From Mesorhizobium sp. GbtcB19 (GTDB lineage Bacteria; Pseudomonadota; Alphaproteobacteria; Rhizobiales; Rhizobiaceae), in NCBI RefSeq assembly GCF_019091085.1, contig NZ_JAGXJY010000007.1, positions 124,001 through 188,000 on the forward strand: a stretch of DNA of 64,000 nucleotides. Direction: 5' to 3'. Numbering within the stretch: position 1 is the stretch's first letter; each line of letters begins with the position of its first letter. The notes beneath the pieces are model-generated. The model did no database searches. It was not told where the DNA came from and saw nothing but the letters and a program-made list of their open reading frames with translations. The translations under genes and the position numbers were made by a program. Positions 1-7,857 of the stretch are shown piece by piece.

Positions 1-2988
1 TGGCGAAGCAGGAGCGGCTTGCTGGTCGACGGGGGCGGGTTCCGCCGCCGGCGCTGCGGCCTCGGCTTCGGTCTCGCCACCCTGGTTCGAGCTTGGCGGC
101 GGCGCCGCGTTTTCCGCATTGCCGTTGTCTGGCGCCACGGCTGCTTCCGGGGCGGCGGGCGGCGCTTTGGGCCGGGGCGCGGCGTTGCGCAGAATGTTGC
201 CGATCAGATCCGCCGCTCCCTTGCCGTCGCCATTCGCGCCTGTCTGGCCCGGGATCAGCTTGTCGAGTTTCAGTTTTCCGGTCGGCAGCCCAAGGCGGCT
301 CAACATATCCAGCGCGCCCTGCGGGTCTTTGGCCAACGCGCTCAGGTCCGGATAGGCACGGGGCGCGGACAGCGGACCCTGGACAACGATCGGCACTCCG
401 ATGCCCTTCACGGCGACGTCGCCTCCCTGCCCGTCGAGCGAAGCGACGACGCGCGGGTTGAGATGCATGTCGAGCGTCTGGTCGGCAAGGTCGACCTTGC
501 CCGAGCCGTCCATCCGCAACAGCGGTCCCAACAGGCTGATGTCCGTCGTCTGCGCGACGCCGTTCTCGACCGCGAAAGAGGCGCCGAGTTCTGTGAAATT
601 CGTCTTCTTGGCCTGATCCTGCTTGAAGCCGCCGGCGAGCAGTCCGACCAGGTTGTTGTAGACCTCGGCCATGTCGATGCCGCGGAAGGCGCCGTCGCTG
701 AATTTGGTCGCCGCCTTGCCGGTAAGGGAACGGGCAAGCGATTTCGTGGTCTTTCCCGAGCCTGAAACCGCGACCGTCGCCTCGAGCGTTCCTTCGATGC
801 GGTCAAAATCCGCCGCATCGTGAAGCAAGGGAGCCGCGGCCGCGCCGGCGATTGCGGTGTTGAGGTCCAGGGAAGCGGCATCGCCGGAGCCGTCGGCGGT
901 CATTTCCGTGGCAATCGTGCCGCCGTAGAAGGGGCTTTGCGGCACATTCAGGTGAGCCTTGCCGTCGGCCACCGTCAGGACGGTCGCGACCGGCCCCGCG
1001 AAAACCTTGCCATAGCCGAGCTTGTCCGCGGCGACCTCGATCCTGGCATCGATTCCCCTGAGGAAGGAAAGATCGACCGGAGCGTCGGCTGCCCCGCCCG
1101 GTTTCTGCTTGCCGCCGGCCGCGGCTCCGCCGCCGGCAAGCGCCGCAAAATCGAGTTTCGCGAAATTGAGCGACGTCCGGATGGTAAGAGGCTGCCCCAG
1201 TTTCACCGAGCCCTGCCCTGACGCCTTGACGCCGTTCAATGTGGCGGTGGCCTTCTGGAAGGAGAACTGCTTCGGGCCGGCATCGACATCGCCTTTGAAG
1301 GCAAAGTCCTGCAGGCCGCGGGAAGCGCCTTGTCCCAGCCATTGCATCAGCTTGTCGAGCGAGGGCGATGTGGCCGAGACCTGGCCCTTGAACGTGCCGC
1401 CGCCCCCGGCAACGCCGCTTATGCTGCCTTCGAGGTATTTGGAGGAAACCGAAAGGCTGATCGGCCCGGAAGCGTCGGCAACAGAGGCGTGGCCAAGAAA
1501 GGATGCGGGCGCGATCTGGGATTTGAACGCGACGGCCTGTCCCCGCCAGGCGAGCTTGCCCGTCAAATCGACCGGTTTGCCGATGTCGCGAACCTTCGCG
1601 TCGAGATTGAGCCCGGTGATGTCGTTGGCCGTTCGATCCTGGCCGTTGGCAAGCGCCGCGAGCGGAAGCTTGCCCTCGCGAATCCCGACCGTTCCCTGCA
1701 GGTTGAGGCTGCCGCGGATGCGTTCCGCGGTGAGGCCGCGAAACGCGAACCCCATATCGGCCGTGAGCTTGCCCGACAACGGCACTGATTGTCCGGCCAG
1801 CTTCGCCAATGAGCCGATGTCCAGCCCCGAACTCGCAATATTGCCCCGTATGGTCGGCGGTGTTTCACCGACATTCGTCGAAGCATTCGCGGTGAGGCTT
1901 CCCGCGTCGAGGCCGAAATGCTCCAGCTTTGTCTCGAGATGCCCGTCGCTCAGCGTTACGGCGAGCTGAACGTCGGAAGCCCGTATCTTGCCGCCGATCA
2001 ATTCATCGACTGTCACGCTGATGTCGGCGTCGAAAGCGGCCAGCATGGCAAGGCCGGGCTCTCCGGAACCGGCCGGAGATTTGCCGGCGCCGGAATCGCC
2101 CTGTCCAAGATCGCTCAACGCGTCGATGTCGATGCGCTTGGCCGAAAGGTCGGCGAAGAAGTGTTGCCGCGCGCCAGGCTGAAACAGCGCGTCCATCCGG
2201 AAGCTCTGGTCGCCGATATCGAACTTTCCGCCCTTGATCTGATAACTGCCATTGCCGTTGAGCTGGATCTCGCCGCTCGCATGGAGGGAAGAGAATTTGG
2301 CAACAGGCGCCGGATCGAGCCGCGCCTCGATGGCGAGCTGGGCCGGGAGCTGCCGCAGGATCGGCCGCAGCGCCGAAAGGCTCCCGCTCATTTCAATGCG
2401 GCGGCCGTTGCTGGTGCCGGCCAATGAGAACGAGGCCTCGCGGTCGAGGTCCGGGACCCTGAGATCGGCGTCGATTGCCGTCACCGTGGCGGACTTGCCG
2501 GTCGAAGTGTCCGAGGTAAGGGTACCGTTCGTGATGGTCAGCTGGTTGATCGCCAGCCGCTCGAGCGTATCGACGATCGTCGCGAACGGATCGGACGGAT
2601 CGGCTTGAACATCCTGCGGTGCCGGAGCCGACTCGGCGTTCGCCGAAGCCTTGAGCGCGATTGTCGGCTCCGTCAGCGCGACGGACTGTATCTCGAGCTT
2701 TTTCGACCAGAGCGACGACAGCGTTATCGACGTCGAGAACCGCGGAGCGGATATCGCGATGTCGCCTGTGCCGGTCGAGAGCGAGATATCGTCCGCGACC
2801 ACCGCCAGCCTGGGCAGCAGCGACAGCCTGACTGGTCCGTCGAGCCGAATGGTCATTCCGGTTGCGGATGACAATTGCCGGCTCAATTCGGCGCGAACCC
2901 AGTCGGTCGAAACAAGCGCGGGCAAAAGCAAGAGCAGCCCGACGACAAGAACGACAGTTACGGTGAGTGAAGCGACGATTTTTCTCAC
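1..2988 (-). CDS. AsmA family outer-membrane/lipid-transport protein (3' end outside window)
   Basis: A reading frame runs on the minus strand from a GTG at 2988 to the window edge, at least 995 residues without a stop. It begins MRKIVASLTVTVVLVVG, a short basic N-terminus and one membrane segment typical of AsmA-like inner-membrane-anchored periplasmic proteins. The body is a long beta-rich repeat chain, and a conserved AsmA C-terminal domain follows near 400-800 (LTGKAATKFSDGAFRGIDMA). The visible C-terminus is Pro/Ala/Glu-rich low complexity. AsmA proteins are thought to take part in lipid transport or outer-membrane biogenesis; the exact role here is unknown. GTG was chosen because it immediately precedes the membrane segment. 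Confidence 0.85.
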   Translation of the reverse strand, partial: MRKIVASLTVTVVLVVGLLLLLPALVSTDWVRAELSRQLSSATGMTIRLDGPVRLSLLPRLAVVADDISLSTGTGDIAISAPRFSTSITLSSLWSKKLEIQSVALTEPTIALKASANAESAPAPQDVQADPSDPFATIVDTLERLAINQLTITNGTLTSDTSTGKSATVTAIDADLRVPDLDREASFSLAGTSNGRRIEMSGSLSALRPILRQLPAQLAIEARLDPAPVAKFSSLHASGEIQLNGNGSYQIKGGKFDIGDQSFRMDALFQPGARQHFFADLSAKRIDIDALSDLGQGDSGAGKSPAGSGEPGLAMLAAFDADISVTVDELIGGKIRASDVQLAVTLSDGHLETKLEHFGLDAGSLTANASTNVGETPPTIRGNIASSGLDIGSLAKLAGQSVPLSGKLTADMGFAFRGLTAERIRGSLNLQGTVGIREGKLPLAALANGQDRTANDITGLNLDAKVRDIGKPVDLTGKLAWRGQAVAFKSQIAPASFLGHASVADASGPISLSVSSKYLEGSISGVAGGGGTFKGQVSATSPSLDKLMQWLGQGASRGLQDFAFKGDVDAGPKQFSFQKATATLNGVKASGQGSVKLGQPLTIRTSLNFAKLDFAALAGGGAAAGGKQKPGGAADAPVDLSFLRGIDARIEVAADKLGYGKVFAGPVATVLTVADGKAHLNVPQSPFYGGTIATEMTADGSGDAASLDLNTAIAGAAAAPLLHDAADFDRIEGTLEATVAVSGSGKTTKSLARSLTGKAATKFSDGAFRGIDMAEVYNNLVGLLAGGFKQDQAKKTNFTELGASFAVENGVAQTTDISLLGPLLRMDGSGKVDLADQTLDMHLNPRVVASLDGQGGDVAVKGIGVPIVVQGPLSAPRAYPDLSALAKDPQGALDMLSRLGLPTGKLKLDKLIPGQTGANGDGKGAADLIGNILRNAAPRPKAPPAAPEAAVAPDNGNAENAAPPPSSNQGGETEAEAAAPAAEPAPVDQQAAPASP

Positions 2989-3144
2989 ATCGACCCGCCA
3001 GCATGATCGGAAGAATCAGTATCGTTGAGCATACATGCTTCCGGCGCCCGACTGAATCCTGCGTTCCACCGGCTTCGTGTCGGACGAATTTCCCACTGCT
3101 CCACCGGTTCGCTGACGCTTCGCTGCAAGCCCTCGCGGCCAGGC

Positions 3145-3172
3145 CGTTTCCAAGCGCACGTGTTTGGAAACG
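3145..3172. repeat. 9-bp inverted repeat upstream of small ORF
   Basis: CGTTTCCAA and TTGGAAACG form a perfect 9-bp inverted repeat around a 10-base centre (GCGCACGTGT). It lies about 97 bases before the small gene at 3269 and about 157 bases before the AsmA GTG. It could be an operator or a hairpin. The rest of 2989-3268 shows no gene. Confidence 0.4.
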
Positions 3173-3268
3173 ATCAGCCGTCCTCCGAGCCATTCCCATG
3201 AAACAGACCAGGGGCACTGTCCGGCGCCCGCCGCCGACATATCAGCCAATCCAATGGAGGACGTGCCA

Positions 3269-3442
3269 ATGTCAGTGCTCGGGATCCTGCTTCATTTCAG
3301 CCGCGCGGTTATCCAGGCCCACAACAATGCCAAGGTGAGAAACCTGATGGATGGGCCGCACACGCGGACCGAAGCCGGCAAGGAAAGGCGTGCGACGGAC
3401 GAAGATATCTCCGGCCAGCCGCGCGACAGACGATCGAAGTAA
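3269..3442 (+). CDS. Small hypothetical protein, 57 residues
   Basis: ATG at 3269 is preceded by GGAGGACGTGCCA, a good ribosome binding site at normal spacing, which is the main reason to call it. The product starts MSVLGILLHFSRAVIQAHNN, a short amphipathic or hydrophobic helix, followed by a charged tail rich in Arg, Glu and Asp. No family is recognised. It ends 12 bases before the convergent rtcR stop. An upstream ATG at 3254 is in frame but sits on the Shine-Dalgarno sequence. The function is unknown and the gene is moderately likely to be real. Confidence 0.5.
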   Translation: MSVLGILLHFSRAVIQAHNNAKVRNLMDGPHTRTEAGKERRATDEDISGQPRDRRSK

Positions 3443-3453
3443 CGGCCGGCGCT

Positions 3454-5055
<1,602 letters not shown>

Positions 5056-5117
5056 TCTTATCTCACCGTATAAAGAGCGATATAACTGTATCATGTATTT
5101 GGGAGATCGAAAATAGT

Positions 5118-5171
5118 CGTCGCGACGGGCGCTTGAGTTTGCGAATTTTTTATCTGTTTAAAAACAATCGC
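5118..5171. promoter_or_regulatory. Candidate RtcR upstream activating region (two palindromes)
   Basis: Two dyads lie 45-100 bases upstream of the sigma54 element. A perfect 10-base palindrome CGTCGCGACG is at 5118-5127. An AT-rich imperfect inverted repeat starts GCGAATTTTTT at 5141 and ends AAAACAATCGC at 5171, with 9 of 11 positions complementary. This is where a sigma54 activator would bind. Binding by RtcR is inferred from position only. The rtcR promoter must lie in the same 159-base gap. Confidence 0.4.
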
Positions 5172-5214
5172 TTATTGGAGGCAATCGATGCCTGCGGCGC
5201 CAGCTCGGCGAAAC

Positions 5215-5230
5215 TGGCACGCGGCTTGTA
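5215..5230 (+). promoter_or_regulatory. Sigma54 (RpoN) -24/-12 promoter of rsr-Y RNA-rtcB operon
   Basis: TGGCACGCGGCTTGTA matches the sigma54 consensus TGGCACG-N4-TTGC(A/T) except that the -12 GC is GT. The -24 GG and -12 spacing are exact. It lies 34 bases before the rsr ATG, next to a gene for a sigma54 activator, which fits RtcR control. The transcription start is expected near 5242. Confidence 0.8.
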
Positions 5231-5263
5231 ATGATCCTGGCGTTGACAAGAAGGATCACGACA

Positions 5264-6823
5264 ATGGCAAACAAATCCGTGTTTGCGACGATTGCAGGAA
5301 AGCTGCTCCCGCCGGCTGACGCCAGGAACCATGAGGGCGCCCAGGCTTACCGCCTGTCGCCCGAGCAGGCCCTGGCTCAGCTGGCGGCGACGGGAACGTT
5401 CAACGCCACCTTCTACGCCGAGCCGCGCGAGCAGCTCGACGAGGTGCTGAAGCTTGCCTGGCAGGTCGAGCCGGCCTTTCTGGCCAAGACCGCGGTCCAT
5501 GCTTTCGAGCAGGGCTACATGAAGGACATGCCGGCGCTTTTGCTGGCCGCGCTGTCCCTGATGCAAGGTGACGGGTTCAACCGCGCCTTCGCCCGGATCG
5601 TGCGCAACGGCAAGATGCTGCGCAACTTCGTGCAGGTGATGCGCTCCGGCGCCACCGGGCGCAAGTCGCTGGGCTCGCGGCCGAAGCGTCTCGTCCAGGC
5701 GTGGCTCGAGCATGCGTCGGACTTCGAGATCATGCGCGCCGCGGTCGGCAACGACCCGTCGCTGGCCGATGTCGTGAAGATGGTTCATCCGAAGCCGGCT
5801 TCGGCCTCGCGTGAAGCGCTCTACGGTTACCTCATCGGCAAGCCGCATGATGTCGCCGCGCTGCCGGACGTGGTGAAGGCTTTCGAGGCCTTCAAGCGCG
5901 ATCCGTCGCTGCCGGTGCCGGAAGTGCCGTTCCAGATGCTGACCTCGATGCCGCTGTCGCGCGAGCATTGGGTGCAGATCGCGGAGACGGCCGGCTGGCA
6001 GATGCTGCGGCAGAACCTCAGCAGCTTCGCGCGCAACGGCGTGTTCGAGGTGGAGGGTTTTGCCGAGAAGCTGGCGGCGCGCCTCAGCGATCCGGATGAG
6101 GTCCGGCGCGCCAGGGTGTTCCCGTACCAGCTGATGGTGGCCTTCACCATGGCTGAGGCCGGGGTGCCCGGCGTGGTCAAGGATGCGCTGCAGGACGCGA
6201 TGGAAGTCGCGCTCGGCAACGTGCCGCAGGTCGAAGGCAATGTGGTCGTCTGCCCGGACGTTTCGGGTTCGATGGCCTCGCCGGCGACCGGCTACCGCAA
6301 GGGCGCGACGTCGGCCGTGCGCTGCATCGACGTGGCCGCCCTGGTGGCCGCCGCGCTGCTGCGCCGCAACCCGACGGCGAGGGTGTTGCCGTTCGAGAAC
6401 GATGTGGTGGATATCCACCTCAACGCTCGCGACACGGTGATGACCAACGCGGCGAAGCTCGCGGCCATCGGCGGCGGCGGAACCAACTGCTCGGCGCCGC
6501 TGGCGCGGCTGGTGCGTGAGAAGGCGAAGGTCGACCTGGTGGTGTTCGTTTCGGACAACCAGTCCTGGGTGGATGCGACGCAGCACGCGCATCAGGGCAC
6601 GGCGACGATGCAGGAATGGCAGAAGCTGAAGGTGCATAACCCGAAGGCCAAGCTGGTCTGCATCGACATCCAGCCCTACGCCACGACGCAGGCGAAAGGC
6701 TGCGCCGACATCCTGAATGTCGGCGGCTTCTCCGACCGGGTCTTCGACGTGGTCGGCACGATGCTCGCCTCCGGCAGCGACCCGGACCATTGGGTGCGCA
6801 CGATCGAGGCGGTGGAGCTCTGA
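5264..6823 (+). CDS. rsr: Rsr, bacterial Ro60-type TROVE/vWA RNA-binding protein
   Basis: This 519-residue protein has an N-terminal TROVE HEAT-repeat ring (about 20-320) and a C-terminal von Willebrand A domain with MIDAS motif DVSGSM (332-337). Ro60 orthologues bind misfolded RNAs in the ring and Y RNA on its outer face; in some bacteria they work with exonucleases in RNA maturation and decay. ATG at 5264 was chosen because AAGGAT precedes it at proper spacing and MANKSVFATIAGKLLPP matches the family start; an ATG at 5231 overlaps the promoter. It is first gene of the sigma54 operon and is followed directly by its presumed RNA partners. Confidence 0.96.
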   Translation: MANKSVFATIAGKLLPPADARNHEGAQAYRLSPEQALAQLAATGTFNATFYAEPREQLDEVLKLAWQVEPAFLAKTAVHAFEQGYMKDMPALLLAALSLMQGDGFNRAFARIVRNGKMLRNFVQVMRSGATGRKSLGSRPKRLVQAWLEHASDFEIMRAAVGNDPSLADVVKMVHPKPASASREALYGYLIGKPHDVAALPDVVKAFEAFKRDPSLPVPEVPFQMLTSMPLSREHWVQIAETAGWQMLRQNLSSFARNGVFEVEGFAEKLAARLSDPDEVRRARVFPYQLMVAFTMAEAGVPGVVKDALQDAMEVALGNVPQVEGNVVVCPDVSGSMASPATGYRKGATSAVRCIDVAALVAAALLRRNPTARVLPFENDVVDIHLNARDTVMTNAAKLAAIGGGGTNCSAPLARLVREKAKVDLVVFVSDNQSWVDATQHAHQGTATMQEWQKLKVHNPKAKLVCIDIQPYATTQAKGCADILNVGGFSDRVFDVVGTMLASGSDPDHWVRTIEAVEL

Positions 6824-6828
6824 GATCT

Positions 6829-6855
6829 GGTCCCGGCGGCGCGTCCGCCGGGACC
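6829..6855 (+). other. Strong hairpin just after rsr stop
   Basis: GGTCCCGGCGG and CCGCCGGGACC form a perfect 11-bp stem around CGCGT, six bases after the rsr stop. No T-run follows, so it is not a typical intrinsic terminator. It could protect the rsr mRNA 3' end or act as a partial terminator or processing barrier between rsr and the Y RNA array. Confidence 0.6.
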
Positions 6856-6872
6856 GACAGAACAGAATTCAG

Positions 6873-7026
6873 GGCATGACGAATGCCGATGGAACTACAG
6901 GCTGTTACCCTCCGTGTCGCGGGTTCGAATCCCGTCGGGTCCGCCATTATGGACCCGTAGCTCAGTGGATAGAGCAGGACCCTGCCGCAAGGCAGGGAGA
7001 TGTTTCATCACCCTTGTCGTCATGCC
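6873..7026 (+). ncRNA. Y RNA-like unit 1 (YrlA-type, tRNA-Arg-like body)
   Basis: The ends GGCATGACGA (6873-6882) and TCGTCATGCC (7017-7026) pair perfectly. They hold the bacterial Y RNA motifs GACGAATG and CCTTGTC. The body is a tRNA in permuted order: T-arm 6919-6935 with loop TTCGAAT, acceptor 3' strand CGGGTCC (6936-6942), joining loop GCCATTAT, acceptor 5' strand GGACCCG (6951-6957), then D-arm 6958-6976 with GCTC/GAGC. The joining loop keeps discriminator G plus CCA. Only 3 bp of anticodon stem remain (GGA/TCC). A GCAA-capped 7-bp hairpin is inserted at 6980-6997. It has no anticodon loop, so it is not an ordinary tRNA. Confidence 0.88.
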
Positions 7027-7078
7027 CGACGACTTTTGCGGCCGCAGCCGCTGGCAAACAAGGAGAACAGAAATCGAA

Positions 7079-7214
7079 GGCGTGACGAATGCCTGTGGAA
7101 CTACATCCTAACTTTCAGGTCGCGGGTTCGATTCCCGCCGGAGCTGCCCATAGGTTCCGTAGTTCAGTTGGTAGAACGGAAAGACAGTTTCACGACAGAC
7201 TTGTCGTCACGACC
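7079..7214 (+). ncRNA. Y RNA-like unit 2 (YrlA-type, opened at anticodon loop)
   Basis: The terminal stem is GGCGTGACGA with TCGTCACGACC, with one bulge. Motifs are GACGAATG and ACTTGTC, one base off CNUUGNC. The body has canonical tRNA spacing in permuted order: anticodon 3' strand CTTTC (7112-7116), variable loop AGGTC, T-arm 7122-7138 (loop TTCGATT), acceptor CGGAGCT (7139-7145), loop GCCCATA containing CCA, acceptor GGTTCCG (7153-7159), D-arm GTTC/GAAC, one base, then anticodon 5' strand GAAAG (7179-7183). The anticodon stem is therefore closed by GAAAG/CTTTC and its loop is where the Ro-binding stem is attached, the classic YrlA plan. Confidence 0.88.
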
Positions 7215-7223
7215 TATAAGATT

Positions 7224-7355
7224 GCCGCGGCGAATGCCGGATAGAACTACAGCTTCAAAGAATGGGATGCTCCGTGAGGTTCGACTCCTCACCTTGGCGG
7301 CGCTCTCTGGCACGAGCGGGACTCCCGGTGTTTCATCATCCCTTGTCGCCGTGGC
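7224..7355 (+). ncRNA. Y RNA-like unit 3 (divergent tRNA-like body)
   Basis: GCCGCGGCGA (7224-7233) pairs with TCGCCGTGGC (7346-7355) through 10 bp with one G-U. Motifs GGCGAATG and CCTTGTC are exact. A T-arm is clear (TGAGG, loop TTCGACT, CCTCA at 7275-7291). The next helix is only CGCTC/GAGCG (7301-7318) and is offset from the T-arm. No convincing D-arm is seen. It keeps the GAACTACA element after the 5' motif. It may be a degenerating copy or one with a different fold. Confidence 0.75.
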
Positions 7356-7367
7356 ACGACGAACCAA

Positions 7368-7414
7368 AGCATGATCCCAAAAAGTGGAATCCGGTTTTTG
7401 GAAAAGATCATGCT
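7368..7414. repeat. Palindromic intergenic element between Y units 3 and 4
   Basis: AGCATGATC and GATCATGCT are the ends of an inverted repeat; inside them CCAAAAA pairs with TTTTTGG. It resembles the element at 16168-16218 and lies exactly in the spacer between two Y RNA units, so it probably inserted there without breaking either RNA. If transcribed it forms a long hairpin. Confidence 0.65.
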
Positions 7415-7422
7415 CAAGAGAA

Positions 7423-7550
7423 TGGCGAATGCAGGCAGGACTACAGGTAGCGCGCCCGTCGAAAGACGGGAGGTCGGGTGTTCAAATCACCCCCTCGCTC
7501 CAGGAGCGGGGTGGCGCAGTCAAGCGTCGTCTTGCCGATCCTTGTCGCCA
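7423..7550 (+). ncRNA. Y RNA-like unit 4 (opened at D-loop, keeps anticodon arm, tRNA-Pro-like)
   Basis: TGGCGA pairs with TCGCCA; motifs GGCGAATG and CCTTGTC are exact. Reading on, the body gives GGTA plus D-stem 3' strand GCGC (7450-7453), one base, an anticodon-like arm CCCGTC-GAAA-GACGGG (7455-7470), variable loop AGGTC, T-arm GGGTG-TTCAAAT-CACCC (7476-7492), acceptor CCTCGCT (7493-7499), tip CCAGG, acceptor AGCGGGG (7505-7511), TG and D-stem 5' strand GCGC (7514-7517) plus AGTC. All spacings match a tRNA opened within the D-loop. The anticodon loop is replaced by GAAA, so it cannot decode. D-arm wording resembles tRNA-Pro. Confidence 0.85.
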
Positions 7551-7562
7551 GCCGAAAGAACA

Positions 7563-7658
7563 GGGCGAATGCCTGCGGGAATACATCTGGTAACCAGGTG
7601 GTTCAAATCCACCCATCGGTCCCAGGATCGATCGGTTTCTCGCATCCACTTGTCGCCC
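7563..7658 (+). ncRNA. Y RNA-like unit 5 (short form)
   Basis: At 96 bases this is the shortest unit. GGGCGA pairs with TCGCCC; motifs are GGCGAATG and ACTTGTC. A T-arm (GGTGG, loop TTCAAAT, CCACC at 7597-7613) joins a 7-bp acceptor-like helix ATCGGTC/GATCGAT (7615-7632) with tip CCAG, again containing CCA. D-arm and anticodon arm are absent. It seems to be a minimal mimic of the T-arm/acceptor minihelix. Confidence 0.78.
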
Positions 7659-7692
7659 GCCCATGGAATGCAGTTGAGACTTGAATGACGAA

Positions 7693-7825
7693 TGGCGAAT
7701 GCAGGCAGGACTACCGGGTAGAGCACCCGTGACGGATGTTGCGGGAGGTCGGGTGTTCGATTCATCCCTTCCATCTTTGCGATGGAAAGTAGCTCAGTAA
7801 ATTGTCTTGCCGCCCCTTGTCGCCA
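7693..7825 (+). ncRNA. Y RNA-like unit 6 (opened at D-loop, keeps anticodon arm)
   Basis: TGGCGA pairs with TCGCCA; motifs GGCGAATG and CCTTGTC are exact. The first 24 bases (from 7691) are identical to unit 4 (from 7421). The body reads GGTA plus D-stem GAGC (7721-7724), one base, anticodon stem CCCGT/GCGGG (7726-7745) with a 10-base loop, variable loop AGGTC, T-arm GGGTG-TTCGATT-CATCC, acceptor TTCCATC/GATGGAA with tip TTTGC, then D-stem GCTC (7792-7795). It is thus opened in the D-loop like unit 4 but carries a different tRNA-like body. It ends 32 bases before rtcB. Confidence 0.85.
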
Positions 7826-7857
7826 GACCGCGACATAATCAGTTGAAAGTGAAAGAC

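Noticed and set aside
5150-6790. 546-residue open frame antisense to rsr
   Set aside because: It is a high-GC shadow rich in His and Arg without family features; rsr on the other strand is clear.
6915-6976. Ordinary tRNA genes in the rsr-rtcB gap (T-arm, acceptor and D-arm words are perfect)
   Set aside because: The 3' half comes before the 5' half, no unit has a usable anticodon loop in normal order, and each body is enclosed by Y RNA motifs.
6873-7825. CRISPR or simple tandem repeat array
   Set aside because: Unit lengths vary from 96 to 154 bases, repeated words are only 8-24 bases and come in complementary pairs that build one RNA each, with no cas genes nearby.
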